A stretch of 64,000 nucleotides of DNA, taken from contig NZ_JBHSCZ010000003.1 of assembly GCF_042651465.1 (NCBI RefSeq), positions 1-64,000 of the forward strand, read 5' to 3'. Positions 1 through 6,875 of this stretch are shown one piece after another (the stretch's first letter is position 1; each line of letters starts with the position of its first letter). The translations under genes were made by a program, and so were the position numbers. The DNA is from Ferruginibacter yonginensis. GTDB taxonomy: Bacteria > Bacteroidota > Bacteroidia > Chitinophagales > Chitinophagaceae. The notes below the pieces were generated by a model. That model was given only the letters and a program-made list of their open reading frames with translations. It had not been told where the DNA came from and searched no databases.

Positions 1-84
1 CCATACCGATCCGCCGCGGCGGATAAGCCCCTCATGTTATGGTGGTACTGCACAACAATGTGGGAGAGTAGGTAGCCGCCATAT
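1..84 (+). rRNA. rrf: 5S rRNA 3' portion (copy 1, partial at window edge)
   Basis: The stretch AAGCCCCTCATG...GGTGGTACTGC...GTGGGAGAGTAGG matches the second half of bacterial 5S rRNA (helix II/III return, loop E/helix IV and the GAGAGTAGG segment before helix I). The 5' third lies outside the window. In place of the usual ACnnGGAAGA of the loop C region there is a palindrome (9-24). This could be the true last gene of an rRNA operon with an odd insertion, or already a pseudo-copy of the tandem array. A terminator follows directly. Confidence 0.5.
9..24. repeat. 16-bp GC-rich palindrome, copy 1
   Basis: ATCCGCCGCGGCGGAT is a perfect palindrome in an otherwise AT-rich region. It recurs at 219-234 (one mismatch) and 426-441 (perfect), always at the same place within the 5S-like repeat unit, between CCATACCG and AAGCC. 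Confidence 0.8.
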
Positions 85-93
85 TTATTTAAT

Positions 94-125
94 AAAAGCC
101 TTTCAGTAATGAGAGGCTTTTTTTA
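94..125 (+). terminator. Rho-independent terminator after 5S-like copy 1
   Basis: The stem AAAAGCCTTTC / GAGAGGCTTTT has a 6-nt loop and ends in a run of T. It sits just after the 5S-like sequence, where an rRNA operon terminator is expected. Confidence 0.85.
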
Positions 126-210
126 TGTACCTACTTGAAATAGTTGATCATCCATCTAACTCCAATCCACTCTACCTCCCCCTGAAATCATACACATTTT
201 ATTATGTAGC

Positions 211-292
211 CCATACCGATCCGCCCCGGCGGATAAGCCCCTCATGTTATGGTGTTACTGCAAAATAATGTGGGAGAGTAGGTAGCAGCCAT
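211..292 (+). pseudogene. 5S rRNA 3'-half pseudo-copy (copy 2)
   Basis: This repeats the 5S-tail-like sequence of copy 1 with several substitutions (for example GGTGTTACTGC for GGTGGTACTGC). The ~60 nt upstream do not resemble the 5' half of a 5S gene, so no full 5S can be formed. It is best read as a truncated duplicate. The GC-rich palindrome is present at 219-234 with one central mismatch. Confidence 0.6.
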
Positions 293-303
293 ATTTATTT
301 AAG

Positions 304-333
304 AAAAGCCTTTCAGTAATGAGAGGCTTTTTT
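304..333 (+). terminator. Rho-independent terminator after 5S-like copy 2
   Basis: It has the same 11-bp stem (AAAAGCCTTTC / GAGAGGCTTTT) and T-run as the terminator at 94-125, duplicated with the repeat unit. Confidence 0.8.
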
Positions 334-714
334 ATGTATCTACTTGAAATAGTTGATCATCCATCTAACTCCAATCACTCTACCCCCCCTGAAATCATAA
401 ACATTTTATTATGCAGACCATACCGATCCGCCGCGGCGGATAAGCCTTCTTCTGTGCAAATGTTTCTTATGCATCCACTTGAAATAGTTGATTATCTATT
501 TTTAAGTATTGGTATGTTGCTTTTCGAAGAGGATTAAAATTTATAAGGAAAATGACACTTTATCATTTATTCTAATAAAATACCAGCTTATTTAATTCTG
601 AGTAACAGCTTTATAGAGCTATCACAACTTTTTTCAACTTAACGCTTTTATTTATTCTGTAATAACGACTGTAATTAACTATAAATGTTGTTGTGCTATA
701 TATAATAACACGGG

Positions 715-750
715 CTTTTCATGATAGTAACTCGTTACTATTATGAAAAG
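715..750. repeat. 17-bp inverted repeat with 2-nt spacer
   Basis: CTTTTCATGATAGTAAC, TC, then GTTACTATTATGAAAAG form arms of 17 bp with a single mismatch that would be a G-U pair in RNA. No T-run follows, so it is not a classic terminator. It could be an operator or an RNA hairpin. Apart from this hairpin and the element at 787-872, I see nothing between 540 and 919. Confidence 0.75.
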
Positions 751-786
751 TATATTTAAAAAGTTGAAAAACCGTACCATGCTGAT

Positions 787-872
787 CTAGCCCTGATAGT
801 AGCGGGTACCCTGCAGCTGAAGCCTTTGTGTGGGGGCTTTGTGGCGAAGCGTAATAGCGAATAGCAGGCTTA
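787..872 (+). ncRNA. Structured intergenic element, copy A
   Basis: The block begins CTAGCCCTGATAGTAGCGGG and ends ATAGCGAATAGCAGGC. Terminal CCTG and CAGG can pair, GA-rich internal strands follow, and an inner hairpin (AAGCC / GGCTT) fills the centre. A second member lies on the minus strand at 52617-52693 with the same conserved ends (CCTGATTGAAG and CGAAAAGCAGG). From memory, similar ends occur in many intergenic elements of Bacteroidota. They may belong to the Flavo-1 RNA family, but I cannot confirm that name. It encodes no protein. Confidence 0.5.
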
Positions 873-919
873 AGATTGTTGATACTGTAATGCTGTTATT
901 GCTTCAAAGCAAATAAAAG

Positions 920-2098
920 TTACCAAGCTTTTAATATTTTACCATTTATAATTTTCATGAAATACAAATGTTTGTTTTCAAAATAATCAGGTATAGATGA
1001 CTTTTTTGAAAGGTATATTGGTTGAAAATTATAATCATTAAATACTTTGTAAGCATATTCGTTTAGATGGCTCATAAAATCGTTAGGATACCTTGAGATT
1101 AAACGACTAAATAGATAAGCGGTTTCGTACCCTTTATAGGTCATATCTGACGGTACACCTTTAAATTTTTTGCTATAAATATTTTGTACACGTTTACTAA
1201 AATCATCTGTTTTGGTGTTGGTGTATGGTGTAGTATAAAGTATTGCAAAATCTTTTAAATTCGCTTTTTTCAATGCCGCAAATCCATCCCAATTGGGCAT
1301 ACCTATAAGTTGAATTGCGTATGATTTTTTTAATGAATATGCTGCTTCTGAGATGGCCTGCCCAAAATCTTCATTTAAGCTAGCAGCGATTATGATGGAT
1401 TTTTTATTACTGTCCAACTTGTTTTGAAGGGTAGTAAAGTCATCTTCAAAATTTAATGTTTGTATATTTAAAAGTGGTTTTCCATCAACTTCATTTATTT
1501 GTTTTATATAGTTTGCTATTTTATCTTCTTGTGCACCTTTTTTTCTGCATAGATAAATTTTATCGTTGCCATGATTTTGCAAAACGTAGCTATAAATAGC
1601 TTCGCAATGTGTTTTTAGTGTTGAATTAAGGATTACAAGAAAGGGGTTTGCAGTTATGCCTCCATCATTAGGATAGGTTGCAGAAATAAAAGGTATATTT
1701 TTACCCTTTGCAAAGTTAGCAAGGTCAGTAAATTCTGCATCTTTTACTGCGCCAATAATAACATCGATACTATCTAATTTATGATTTTGTATTAACCAAC
1801 CTACATTTTGTACATAAGCTTTTGAATCATAAATGTATGATTGAATGTTGCCGTTTGGTAACGGAATACTATCTAAAGCTATTTGAGCACCTTGTACAAA
1901 ATCTAAACCTTGTTGAATGAATTTTGGGAAGTTTTTATTGTATTTATAATTACCATTTTCATTAAAAACAGAATCTAAATATAGTGGTGCAAAAATGGCA
2001 ACTTTGGTTGTTTTAAAATTAATTGCACTGGTTTGTGCATTTGCAAAAAATTGAAAACATAAAATAATTCCTACTAATAATATTATATTTTTTTTCAT
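920..2098 (-). CDS. Periplasmic-binding-protein-like exported protein
   Basis: A predicted exported protein of about 392 aa with an N-terminal signal peptide (MKKNIILLVGIILCF..., cleavage after ANA). The body looks like a type 1 periplasmic binding fold of the branched-chain amino acid receptor kind: 'KVAIFAPLYLDS' at the start, 'GAQIALDSI', 'DVIIGAVKDAEFTDLANFAKGKNIPFIS' split over the first lobe, and 'DMTYKGYETAYLFSRL' near the end. In Bacteroidota such domains often follow LysM repeats; none is seen here. No permease or ATPase genes are adjacent, so a transport role is not supported. The ATG at 2098 is preferred over an upstream TTG because it directly begins the signal peptide. Confidence 0.7.
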   Translation of the reverse strand: MKKNIILLVGIILCFQFFANAQTSAINFKTTKVAIFAPLYLDSVFNENGNYKYNKNFPKFIQQGLDFVQGAQIALDSIPLPNGNIQSYIYDSKAYVQNVGWLIQNHKLDSIDVIIGAVKDAEFTDLANFAKGKNIPFISATYPNDGGITANPFLVILNSTLKTHCEAIYSYVLQNHGNDKIYLCRKKGAQEDKIANYIKQINEVDGKPLLNIQTLNFEDDFTTLQNKLDSNKKSIIIAASLNEDFGQAISEAAYSLKKSYAIQLIGMPNWDGFAALKKANLKDFAILYTTPYTNTKTDDFSKRVQNIYSKKFKGVPSDMTYKGYETAYLFSRLISRYPNDFMSHLNEYAYKVFNDYNFQPIYLSKKSSIPDYFENKHLYFMKIINGKILKAW

Positions 2099-2211
2099 GT
2101 GTTTATAATTTAACAACTTTCACATGTAATTCTTCAAAAAACACATCACAAAGTTTTTTATTTATTGCGGATTATTTTACAATTTTATTAAAAATGCATT
2201 GTTATTACTTG

Positions 2212-3747
2212 TTACTCCCACTCAATGGTTGCAGGTGGTTTGCTGCTAATATCGTACACAACCCTGTTGATTCCTTTAACATTGTTAATAATTTCGTTAC
2301 TAACTTCTGCTAAAAATTCGTAAGGTAAGTGGGCCCAATCTGCCGTCATACCATCAACCGAAGTTACTGCCCTTAATGCAACGGTAAATTCATACGTTCG
2401 TTCATCGCCCATTACACCAACACTTTTAACAGGAAGTAAAATAGTACCAGCTTGCCAAACTTTATCGTACAATTGGTGTTTTTTTAATAAATCTGAATAA
2501 ACTGCATCAGCATCTTGCAATAACTGTACCTTTTCTGGTGTAACTTCTCCTAAAATTCTGATGGCTAAGCCAGGACCAGGAAACGGGTGCCTACCTAACA
2601 TACTTGCAGGTATACCTAATTCTGCTCCAATTTTTCGTACTTCATCTTTAAATAATGAACGAAGTGGTTCAACTATTTTCAGTTTCATTTTTTCAGGAAG
2701 GCCACCAACATTATGATGCGATTTAATTGTAACTGCTGGGCCATGAACGGCAGCAGATTCAATTACGTCAGGGTAAATGGTACCTTGGCCTAGGTATGAA
2801 ATACCTGTTAATTTTGTGGCTTCTTCATCGAAAACATCAATAAAACTTGTTCCAATTGCTTTTCTTTTCTCCTCAGGATCAGTTTTACCAGCTAATCTAT
2901 TGTAAAATAGTTCCGATGCATCAACTCCTTTAACATTTAGGCCTAACTTTTTATAAATTTCAAGTACTTCTTCAAATTCATTTTTACGTAGTACGCCATT
3001 ATTTACAAATATGCCGTATAGGTTGCTGCCAATAGCTTTGTGTAATAATGTAGCGGCTACCGTACTATCCACTCCACCACTGAGGCCCATTACCACTTTA
3101 CTATCACCTAATTGAATTTTTAATGCGGCAACTGTTTCGGAAATGAAATGGGCTGCCGTCCAATCTTTTTTGCAACCACATATTTTTACTAAAAAGTTAT
3201 CAATGATTTTTTTACCCTCGGTTGAGTGGTAAACCTCTGGGTGAAACTGTAAACCCACTACGGGGTTTTTAGTTGTATTGTTGCTTTCAAAAGCTGCTAC
3301 TGGTATATTTTCAGTGTCGCCAAGCAGCACAAAGCCATCAGGTAACATTTTAATGGTATCGCTATGGCTCATCCACACTTGGGTAGATTTATTTATACCA
3401 TCAAAAAGAATGTGTTGATTAATTATATTTAAAAATGCCCTTCCATATTCTCTTTTATTACTTTTAGCAACAGTGCCACCAAAAAGTTTAGCGGTGAGTT
3501 GAGCACCATAACAAATACCTAGTACAGGCACTTTATCAGCAATTGTTGCAATATCTACATTGGGAGCATCAGGTTCATTTACACTGCAAGGCGATCCGGA
3601 TAATATGATACCTTTTAAATTTGCATCAAATTCAAAAGTTTTGTTATATGGTATAATTTCACAAAATACGTTCGCTTCTCTTACTACACGGGCAATTAAT
3701 TGGGTGTATTGCGAACCAAAGTCGAGTATTAAAATTTTATCTGTCAT
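2212..3747 (-). CDS. guaA: GMP synthase (glutamine-hydrolysing)
   Basis: Converts XMP to GMP using glutamine and ATP, the last step of guanine nucleotide synthesis, in the cytosol. The 511-aa protein has an N-terminal class I amidotransferase domain with nucleophile C79 (GICYGAQ) and H169/E171 (QFHPEV). An ATP-pyrophosphatase domain follows with the P-loop SGGVDS at 223-228. The C-terminal dimerisation domain ends KPPATIEWE, as is typical of GuaA. The start at 3747 (MTDKILILDFGSQYT) fits the family; the in-frame TTG further upstream does not. A -7 box TACATTTG lies 9 nt before the ATG. Family length and all catalytic motifs are intact. Confidence 0.97.
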   Translation of the reverse strand: MTDKILILDFGSQYTQLIARVVREANVFCEIIPYNKTFEFDANLKGIILSGSPCSVNEPDAPNVDIATIADKVPVLGICYGAQLTAKLFGGTVAKSNKREYGRAFLNIINQHILFDGINKSTQVWMSHSDTIKMLPDGFVLLGDTENIPVAAFESNNTTKNPVVGLQFHPEVYHSTEGKKIIDNFLVKICGCKKDWTAAHFISETVAALKIQLGDSKVVMGLSGGVDSTVAATLLHKAIGSNLYGIFVNNGVLRKNEFEEVLEIYKKLGLNVKGVDASELFYNRLAGKTDPEEKRKAIGTSFIDVFDEEATKLTGISYLGQGTIYPDVIESAAVHGPAVTIKSHHNVGGLPEKMKLKIVEPLRSLFKDEVRKIGAELGIPASMLGRHPFPGPGLAIRILGEVTPEKVQLLQDADAVYSDLLKKHQLYDKVWQAGTILLPVKSVGVMGDERTYEFTVALRAVTSVDGMTADWAHLPYEFLAEVSNEIINNVKGINRVVYDISSKPPATIEWE

Positions 3748-3756
3748 AAATGTGTG

Positions 3757-3764
3757 CAAATGTA
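3757..3764 (-). promoter_or_regulatory. guaA promoter -7 box
   Basis: On the minus strand this reads TACATTTG followed by CAC, matching the Bacteroidota -7 consensus TAnnTTTG. It ends 9 nt before the guaA ATG, so the mRNA leader would be almost absent. No clear TTTG was found at -33. Confidence 0.5.
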
Positions 3765-3979
3765 AATATTTCTTTAGATGTTAGGGTTGAGAATGTTGAA
3801 ATAAGATTGTTTGATTTGAGAAATATTACATTTATTTAATAATGCTGCTAAACTATAAAAAATACATTGACAAATTATTTCATAAAAGCCTATAAAGCCA
3901 TTCATCAAAATAAAATAAATGATCCATTTAAAAGATGTTAATTTCAATTTTTATCATTTTAACATAAAATAGAAACTAA

Positions 3980-4687
3980 ATGAAATATTTTTTATTCGTA
4001 ATTATTTCCATTTCGATACTTGCATCATGTAAAATGCGAAGAATAACGGGCAGTGGCAATATAATTACAAAAACAAGGCAGTTAAATTCATTTACAAGCA
4101 TTAGTGCAAGCGGTGGTATTACTGTTGATATTCAATATGGGCCGCAAACCTCTGTGGTTGTAGAGGCAGATGATAATTTAGAGCCTTACATTGAAACAAA
4201 AGTTGTTGGTGGCAAATTATCAATCGCAATTGAAAAATATACCAGTTTTAGAAATACAACCATGTTTGTACATATTACAATGCCATACGTTGAAGGTATT
4301 AGTACATCAGCATCAGCCACCGTTACCACAAAAACAATTATGAAAGGAAATAATGAGGTTGATTTAAAAGCTAGTAGTGGTTCTAAAATTACCGTGAATT
4401 TAGACGCACCAACTATAAAGGCTGATGCAAGTAGTGGTGCAGAAATAAATACTGCTGGCTTTACTAAAAATGCAATTACAAGTGCCTCAAGCGGTAGCAA
4501 CATCAACTTTGCTGACTTAAAAGCAGAAACAGCATCGGCAAACGTAAGTAGCGGTGCAACCATTAATATTTTTGCAAGTATAAAGGTAAATGCAACGGCT
4601 AGTAGTGGCGGAAATATATCGTATAGGGGAGGCGCCAAGGAAATTGTAAAAAATGAGAGTAGTGGTGGGTCGGTAAATGAAGAATAA
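3980..4687 (+). CDS. GIN-domain (DUF2807) lipoprotein
   Basis: A 235-aa predicted lipoprotein with lipobox LASC around residue 17, followed by a 'putative auto-transporter adhesin head GIN' domain. Family hallmarks are 'GSGNIITKTRQLNSFTSISA' near the start and many spaced SSG/ASSG motifs (KASSGSKI, DASSGAEI, SASSGSNI, NVSSGATI, TASSGGNI), which give the regular turns of a beta-solenoid. It is likely an envelope protein facing the periplasm or surface. Its function is unknown across the family despite the 'adhesin' name. It precedes the S10 operon on the same strand but is separated by a strong inverted repeat and a promoter. Confidence 0.85.
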   Translation: MKYFLFVIISISILASCKMRRITGSGNIITKTRQLNSFTSISASGGITVDIQYGPQTSVVVEADDNLEPYIETKVVGGKLSIAIEKYTSFRNTTMFVHITMPYVEGISTSASATVTTKTIMKGNNEVDLKASSGSKITVNLDAPTIKADASSGAEINTAGFTKNAITSASSGSNINFADLKAETASANVSSGATINIFASIKVNATASSGGNISYRGGAKEIVKNESSGGSVNEE

Positions 4688-4713
4688 TAGTATTTCTATG
4701 GTAGCAAAGCGTT

Positions 4714-4758
4714 AATGGCAAAGTTTTTTGAAAATTCTTTTCAAAAAACTTTGCCATT
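4714..4758. repeat. Perfect 21-bp inverted repeat upstream of rpsJ
   Basis: AATGGCAAAGTTTTTTGAAAA (4714-4734), spacer TTC, and its exact reverse complement (4738-4758). It starts 26 bp after the GIN-domain gene's stop codon and contains the TTTG of the S10 promoter -33 element (4750-4753) in its right arm. It may serve as the upstream gene's terminator, an operator, or both. No T-run follows the stem on the plus strand. Confidence 0.85.
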
Positions 4759-4780
4759 TAAAATACATCGCTTACTTTTG
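4750..4780 (+). promoter_or_regulatory. S10 operon promoter
   Basis: TTTG (4750-4753), 19 nt, then TACTTTTG (4773-4780) is an exact match to the Bacteroidota consensus TTTG-N19-TAnnTTTG. Transcription should start near 4786, giving a leader of about 33 nt before rpsJ. That is too short for an L4-type leader control structure like the one in enterobacteria. Confidence 0.8.
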
Positions 4781-4819
4781 CACTCCAAATAAAAAATGGA
4801 ATTTTAAAGTTCTTTATAT

Positions 4820-5125
4820 ATGTCACAACGAATCAGAATAAAATTACAGTCTTACGACCACAATTTAGTTGATAAATCGGCTGAGAAGATTGTAAAAACA
4901 GTACGCAGTACAGGCGCAGTAGTAACAGGACCTATTCCTTTACCTACTCAAAAGAAAATTTTTACTGTATTGCGTTCTCCTCACGTAAACAAGAAAGCTC
5001 GTGAGCAGTTCCAATTGTGTACGCACAAGCGTTTGTTAGATATCTACACCAGTAGTAGTCGTACGGTAGATGCACTTAGTAAATTAGATTTACCAAGTGG
5101 TGTGGATGTTGAAATAAAGGCCTAA
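4820..5125 (+). CDS. rpsJ: 30S ribosomal protein S10
   Basis: First gene of the ribosomal operon; 101 aa, normal length for S10. S10 binds in the head of the 30S subunit and, as NusE, also takes part in transcription antitermination complexes. The sequence begins MSQRIRIKLQSYDHNLVDKS and carries the conserved 'GPIPLPT' and 'SPHVNKKAREQF' segments. Genes that often precede it elsewhere (rpsL, rpsG, fusA or tuf) are absent here. A 102-nt gap with a small hairpin separates it from rplC. Confidence 0.98.
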   Translation: MSQRIRIKLQSYDHNLVDKSAEKIVKTVRSTGAVVTGPIPLPTQKKIFTVLRSPHVNKKAREQFQLCTHKRLLDIYTSSSRTVDALSKLDLPSGVDVEIKA

Positions 5126-5129
5126 TGAA

Positions 5130-5151
5130 CCTTCCTGTTAATCAGGAAAGG
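5130..5151 (+). other. Intergenic hairpin rpsJ-rplC
   Basis: CCTTCCTG, TTAAT, CAGGAAAGG forms an 8-bp stem with one bulged A. No T-run follows, so read-through is expected. The flanking TGAACCTTCCTGTTAATCAG resembles a stretch before rpsC at 8562-8581. Confidence 0.5.
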
Positions 5152-5227
5152 CAAAAGGTAAGTTCTTAAAAGAAAATTAAAACACCTATCTCCTCATAAA
5201 TGGAGCGCTGGGTAATAAACAGATACA

Positions 5228-5845
5228 ATGAAAAGTATTATTGGAAAGAAAATTGGTATGACCAGTATCTTTGATACAACAGGCAAGCAAACTGCCGTTA
5301 CTATCATTGAAGCTGGACCATGTGTGGTAACACAAAAGAAAACTGTTGAAACAGACGGTTACAACGCTCTACAAATCGCATTCGGCGATAAAAAAGAAAA
5401 GCACTCTCTCAAATCGGAAATTGCACACTTCGCAAAAGCTAATACCGCTCCGAAAAAAGTAGTTAAAGAAATCCGCGATAGCGAAATCGATAAAAATGTT
5501 GGTGATGAAATCACAGTTGACATTTTTGCTGAAGGCGACAAAATTGAAGTTGTTGGTACTACCAAAGGTAAAGGTTTCCAAGGTGTTGTAAAACGCCATG
5601 GCTTTAGTGGTGTGGGTGAGCAATCTCATGGTCAGCATGATCGTCAAAGAGCACCAGGTTCAATCGGTAACTCATCAGATGCTAGTCGTGTATTTAAAGG
5701 TATGCGTATGGCTGGTCGTATGGGCGGCGATAAAGTGAAAATGAAAGGCCTTAAAATAGTTAAGATTTTCGCTGAGAAAAATTACATATTGGTAAGTGGT
5801 TCGGTTCCGGGCCATAATGGTTCAATCGTTTTAATACAGAAATAA
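5228..5845 (+). CDS. rplC: 50S ribosomal protein L3
   Basis: 205 aa, close to the usual ~209. L3 binds 23S rRNA near the 3' end and reaches towards the peptidyl transferase centre. Conserved features include 'GKKIGMTSIF' at the N-terminus and the central loop 'RHGFSGVGEQSHGQHDRQR' followed by 'PGSIG', whose Gln is a methylation target in enterobacteria. It is followed after only 2 nt by rplD, so these two are probably translationally coupled. Confidence 0.98.
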   Translation: MKSIIGKKIGMTSIFDTTGKQTAVTIIEAGPCVVTQKKTVETDGYNALQIAFGDKKEKHSLKSEIAHFAKANTAPKKVVKEIRDSEIDKNVGDEITVDIFAEGDKIEVVGTTKGKGFQGVVKRHGFSGVGEQSHGQHDRQRAPGSIGNSSDASRVFKGMRMAGRMGGDKVKMKGLKIVKIFAEKNYILVSGSVPGHNGSIVLIQK

Positions 5846-5847
5846 TT

Positions 5848-6480
5848 ATGCAACTCGATATAATAAACTCAAAAGGGGAAAAAACTGGAAGAACAGTTGA
5901 ATTACCGGAAGCAATTTTCGGAATCGAACCTAACGATCACGTAATTTATCTTGCAGTAAAGCAATACATGGGCGCTCAACGTCAAGGTACGCACAAGGTA
6001 AAAACAAGAATGGAAGTTAAAGGTTCTTCTAAAAAATTGCACAAGCAAAAAGGTACTGGTGGTGCTCGTAAGGGTAACTTACGTAACCCTATTTACAAAG
6101 GTGGTGGTAGTATCTTTGGCCCTAAGCCGCACAAATATGATATCAAATTAAACCGTAAGGTGAAAGATTTGGCTAAAATGAGTGCTTTGGCCTATAAAGC
6201 AAAAGAAAATAACATTGTAGTTTTAGAAGATTTGCATATGGATGCCCCTAAAACTAAAACATTTACAGGTGTATTGAAGAGTTTAAACATGGGTCGTAAA
6301 AAATCTTTGTTTGTTATACCTGAATACAATGATAACTTCTACCTAAGCTTGCGTAATGTACCAGGTGTAAATGGAACTGTTATTAGTGATATGAACACAT
6401 ACGATATTTTAAATGCTAATGTGTTGGTTTTATCTGAAAGTGCAGCAAAATTGTTCACTGAAGAAGCAGTAGCAGAATAA
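5848..6480 (+). CDS. rplD: 50S ribosomal protein L4
   Basis: 210 aa. L4 sits at the wall of the peptide exit tunnel. The conserved extended loop is visible around residues 50-100 (KGTGGARKGNLRNPIYKGGG, then FGPKPHKY). In enterobacteria L4 represses its own operon through an mRNA leader. The short leader here gives no sign of that mechanism. It starts 2 nt after the rplC stop. Confidence 0.98.
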   Translation: MQLDIINSKGEKTGRTVELPEAIFGIEPNDHVIYLAVKQYMGAQRQGTHKVKTRMEVKGSSKKLHKQKGTGGARKGNLRNPIYKGGGSIFGPKPHKYDIKLNRKVKDLAKMSALAYKAKENNIVVLEDLHMDAPKTKTFTGVLKSLNMGRKKSLFVIPEYNDNFYLSLRNVPGVNGTVISDMNTYDILNANVLVLSESAAKLFTEEAVAE

Positions 6481-6511
6481 TAAATTAGCTCATAAGCAAA
6501 TTGACAAAATC

Positions 6512-6811
6512 ATGAACTTATCAAACGTTTTAATTAAGCCAGTTTTATCTGAAAAAGCTAACAAGCAGTCAGAAAAAATGAATCGCTACACTTTTGTAGT
6601 TGATAGAAAGGCTAATAAACTTGAAATAAAGAAAGCTGTAGAACAATTTTACGGTGTACAAGTTGAAGAAGTAAATACTTCAATTGTTCCTTCTAAATTA
6701 AAAGCAAAATACACAAAAGCAGGTTTTATTGTTGGTCGTAAACCAGCAAAGAAAAAAGCAATTGTAACTGTTGCAGAAGGTGAAACTATCGATGTATACA
6801 GCGCAGGTTAA
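6512..6811 (+). CDS. rplW: 50S ribosomal protein L23
   Basis: 99 aa. L23 lies at the tunnel exit, where trigger factor and SRP dock. The family pattern is clear: 'LIKPVLSEKA' at the start, 'YTFVVDRKANKLEIKKAVE' and 'GVQVEEVNT' in the core. Spacing is 31 nt from rplD and 64 nt to rplB, in the same operon. Confidence 0.97.
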   Translation: MNLSNVLIKPVLSEKANKQSEKMNRYTFVVDRKANKLEIKKAVEQFYGVQVEEVNTSIVPSKLKAKYTKAGFIVGRKPAKKKAIVTVAEGETIDVYSAG

Positions 6812-6875
6812 TAACCAATAATTTTAAATGAATGGTGGTCAACACCGCAAAGTTTTGACAAAAAAGTAATTAAAA

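Larger units (their letters stand above)
1..520. repeat. Degenerate ~210-bp tandem repeat carrying a 5S rRNA tail
   Basis: Three units begin with the same CCATACCGATCC sequence at 1, 211 and 418, so the periods are about 210 and 207 bp. Units 1 and 2 each contain a 5S-rRNA-tail-like stretch, a terminator hairpin and a shared trailer (ACTTGAAATAGTTGATCATC, then a CCCCTGAAATCATA-like segment). Unit 3 keeps only the first ~29 bp and a diverged ACTTGAAATAGTTGAT trailer, so it has lost the 5S-like core and the terminator. Mismatches between units show that the duplication is not very recent. No credible protein is encoded here. Confidence 0.8.

Noticed and set aside
319..537. Open frame of 72 codons across the 5S-like repeat units
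   Set aside because: It runs through the terminator and the palindrome of the repeat array and has no recognisable protein features.
4186..4638. 150-codon minus-strand frame inside the GIN-domain gene
   Set aside because: Lies wholly opposite a well-supported lipoprotein gene; its hydrophobic composition comes from the Ser/Gly/Ala repeats of the real gene read backwards.
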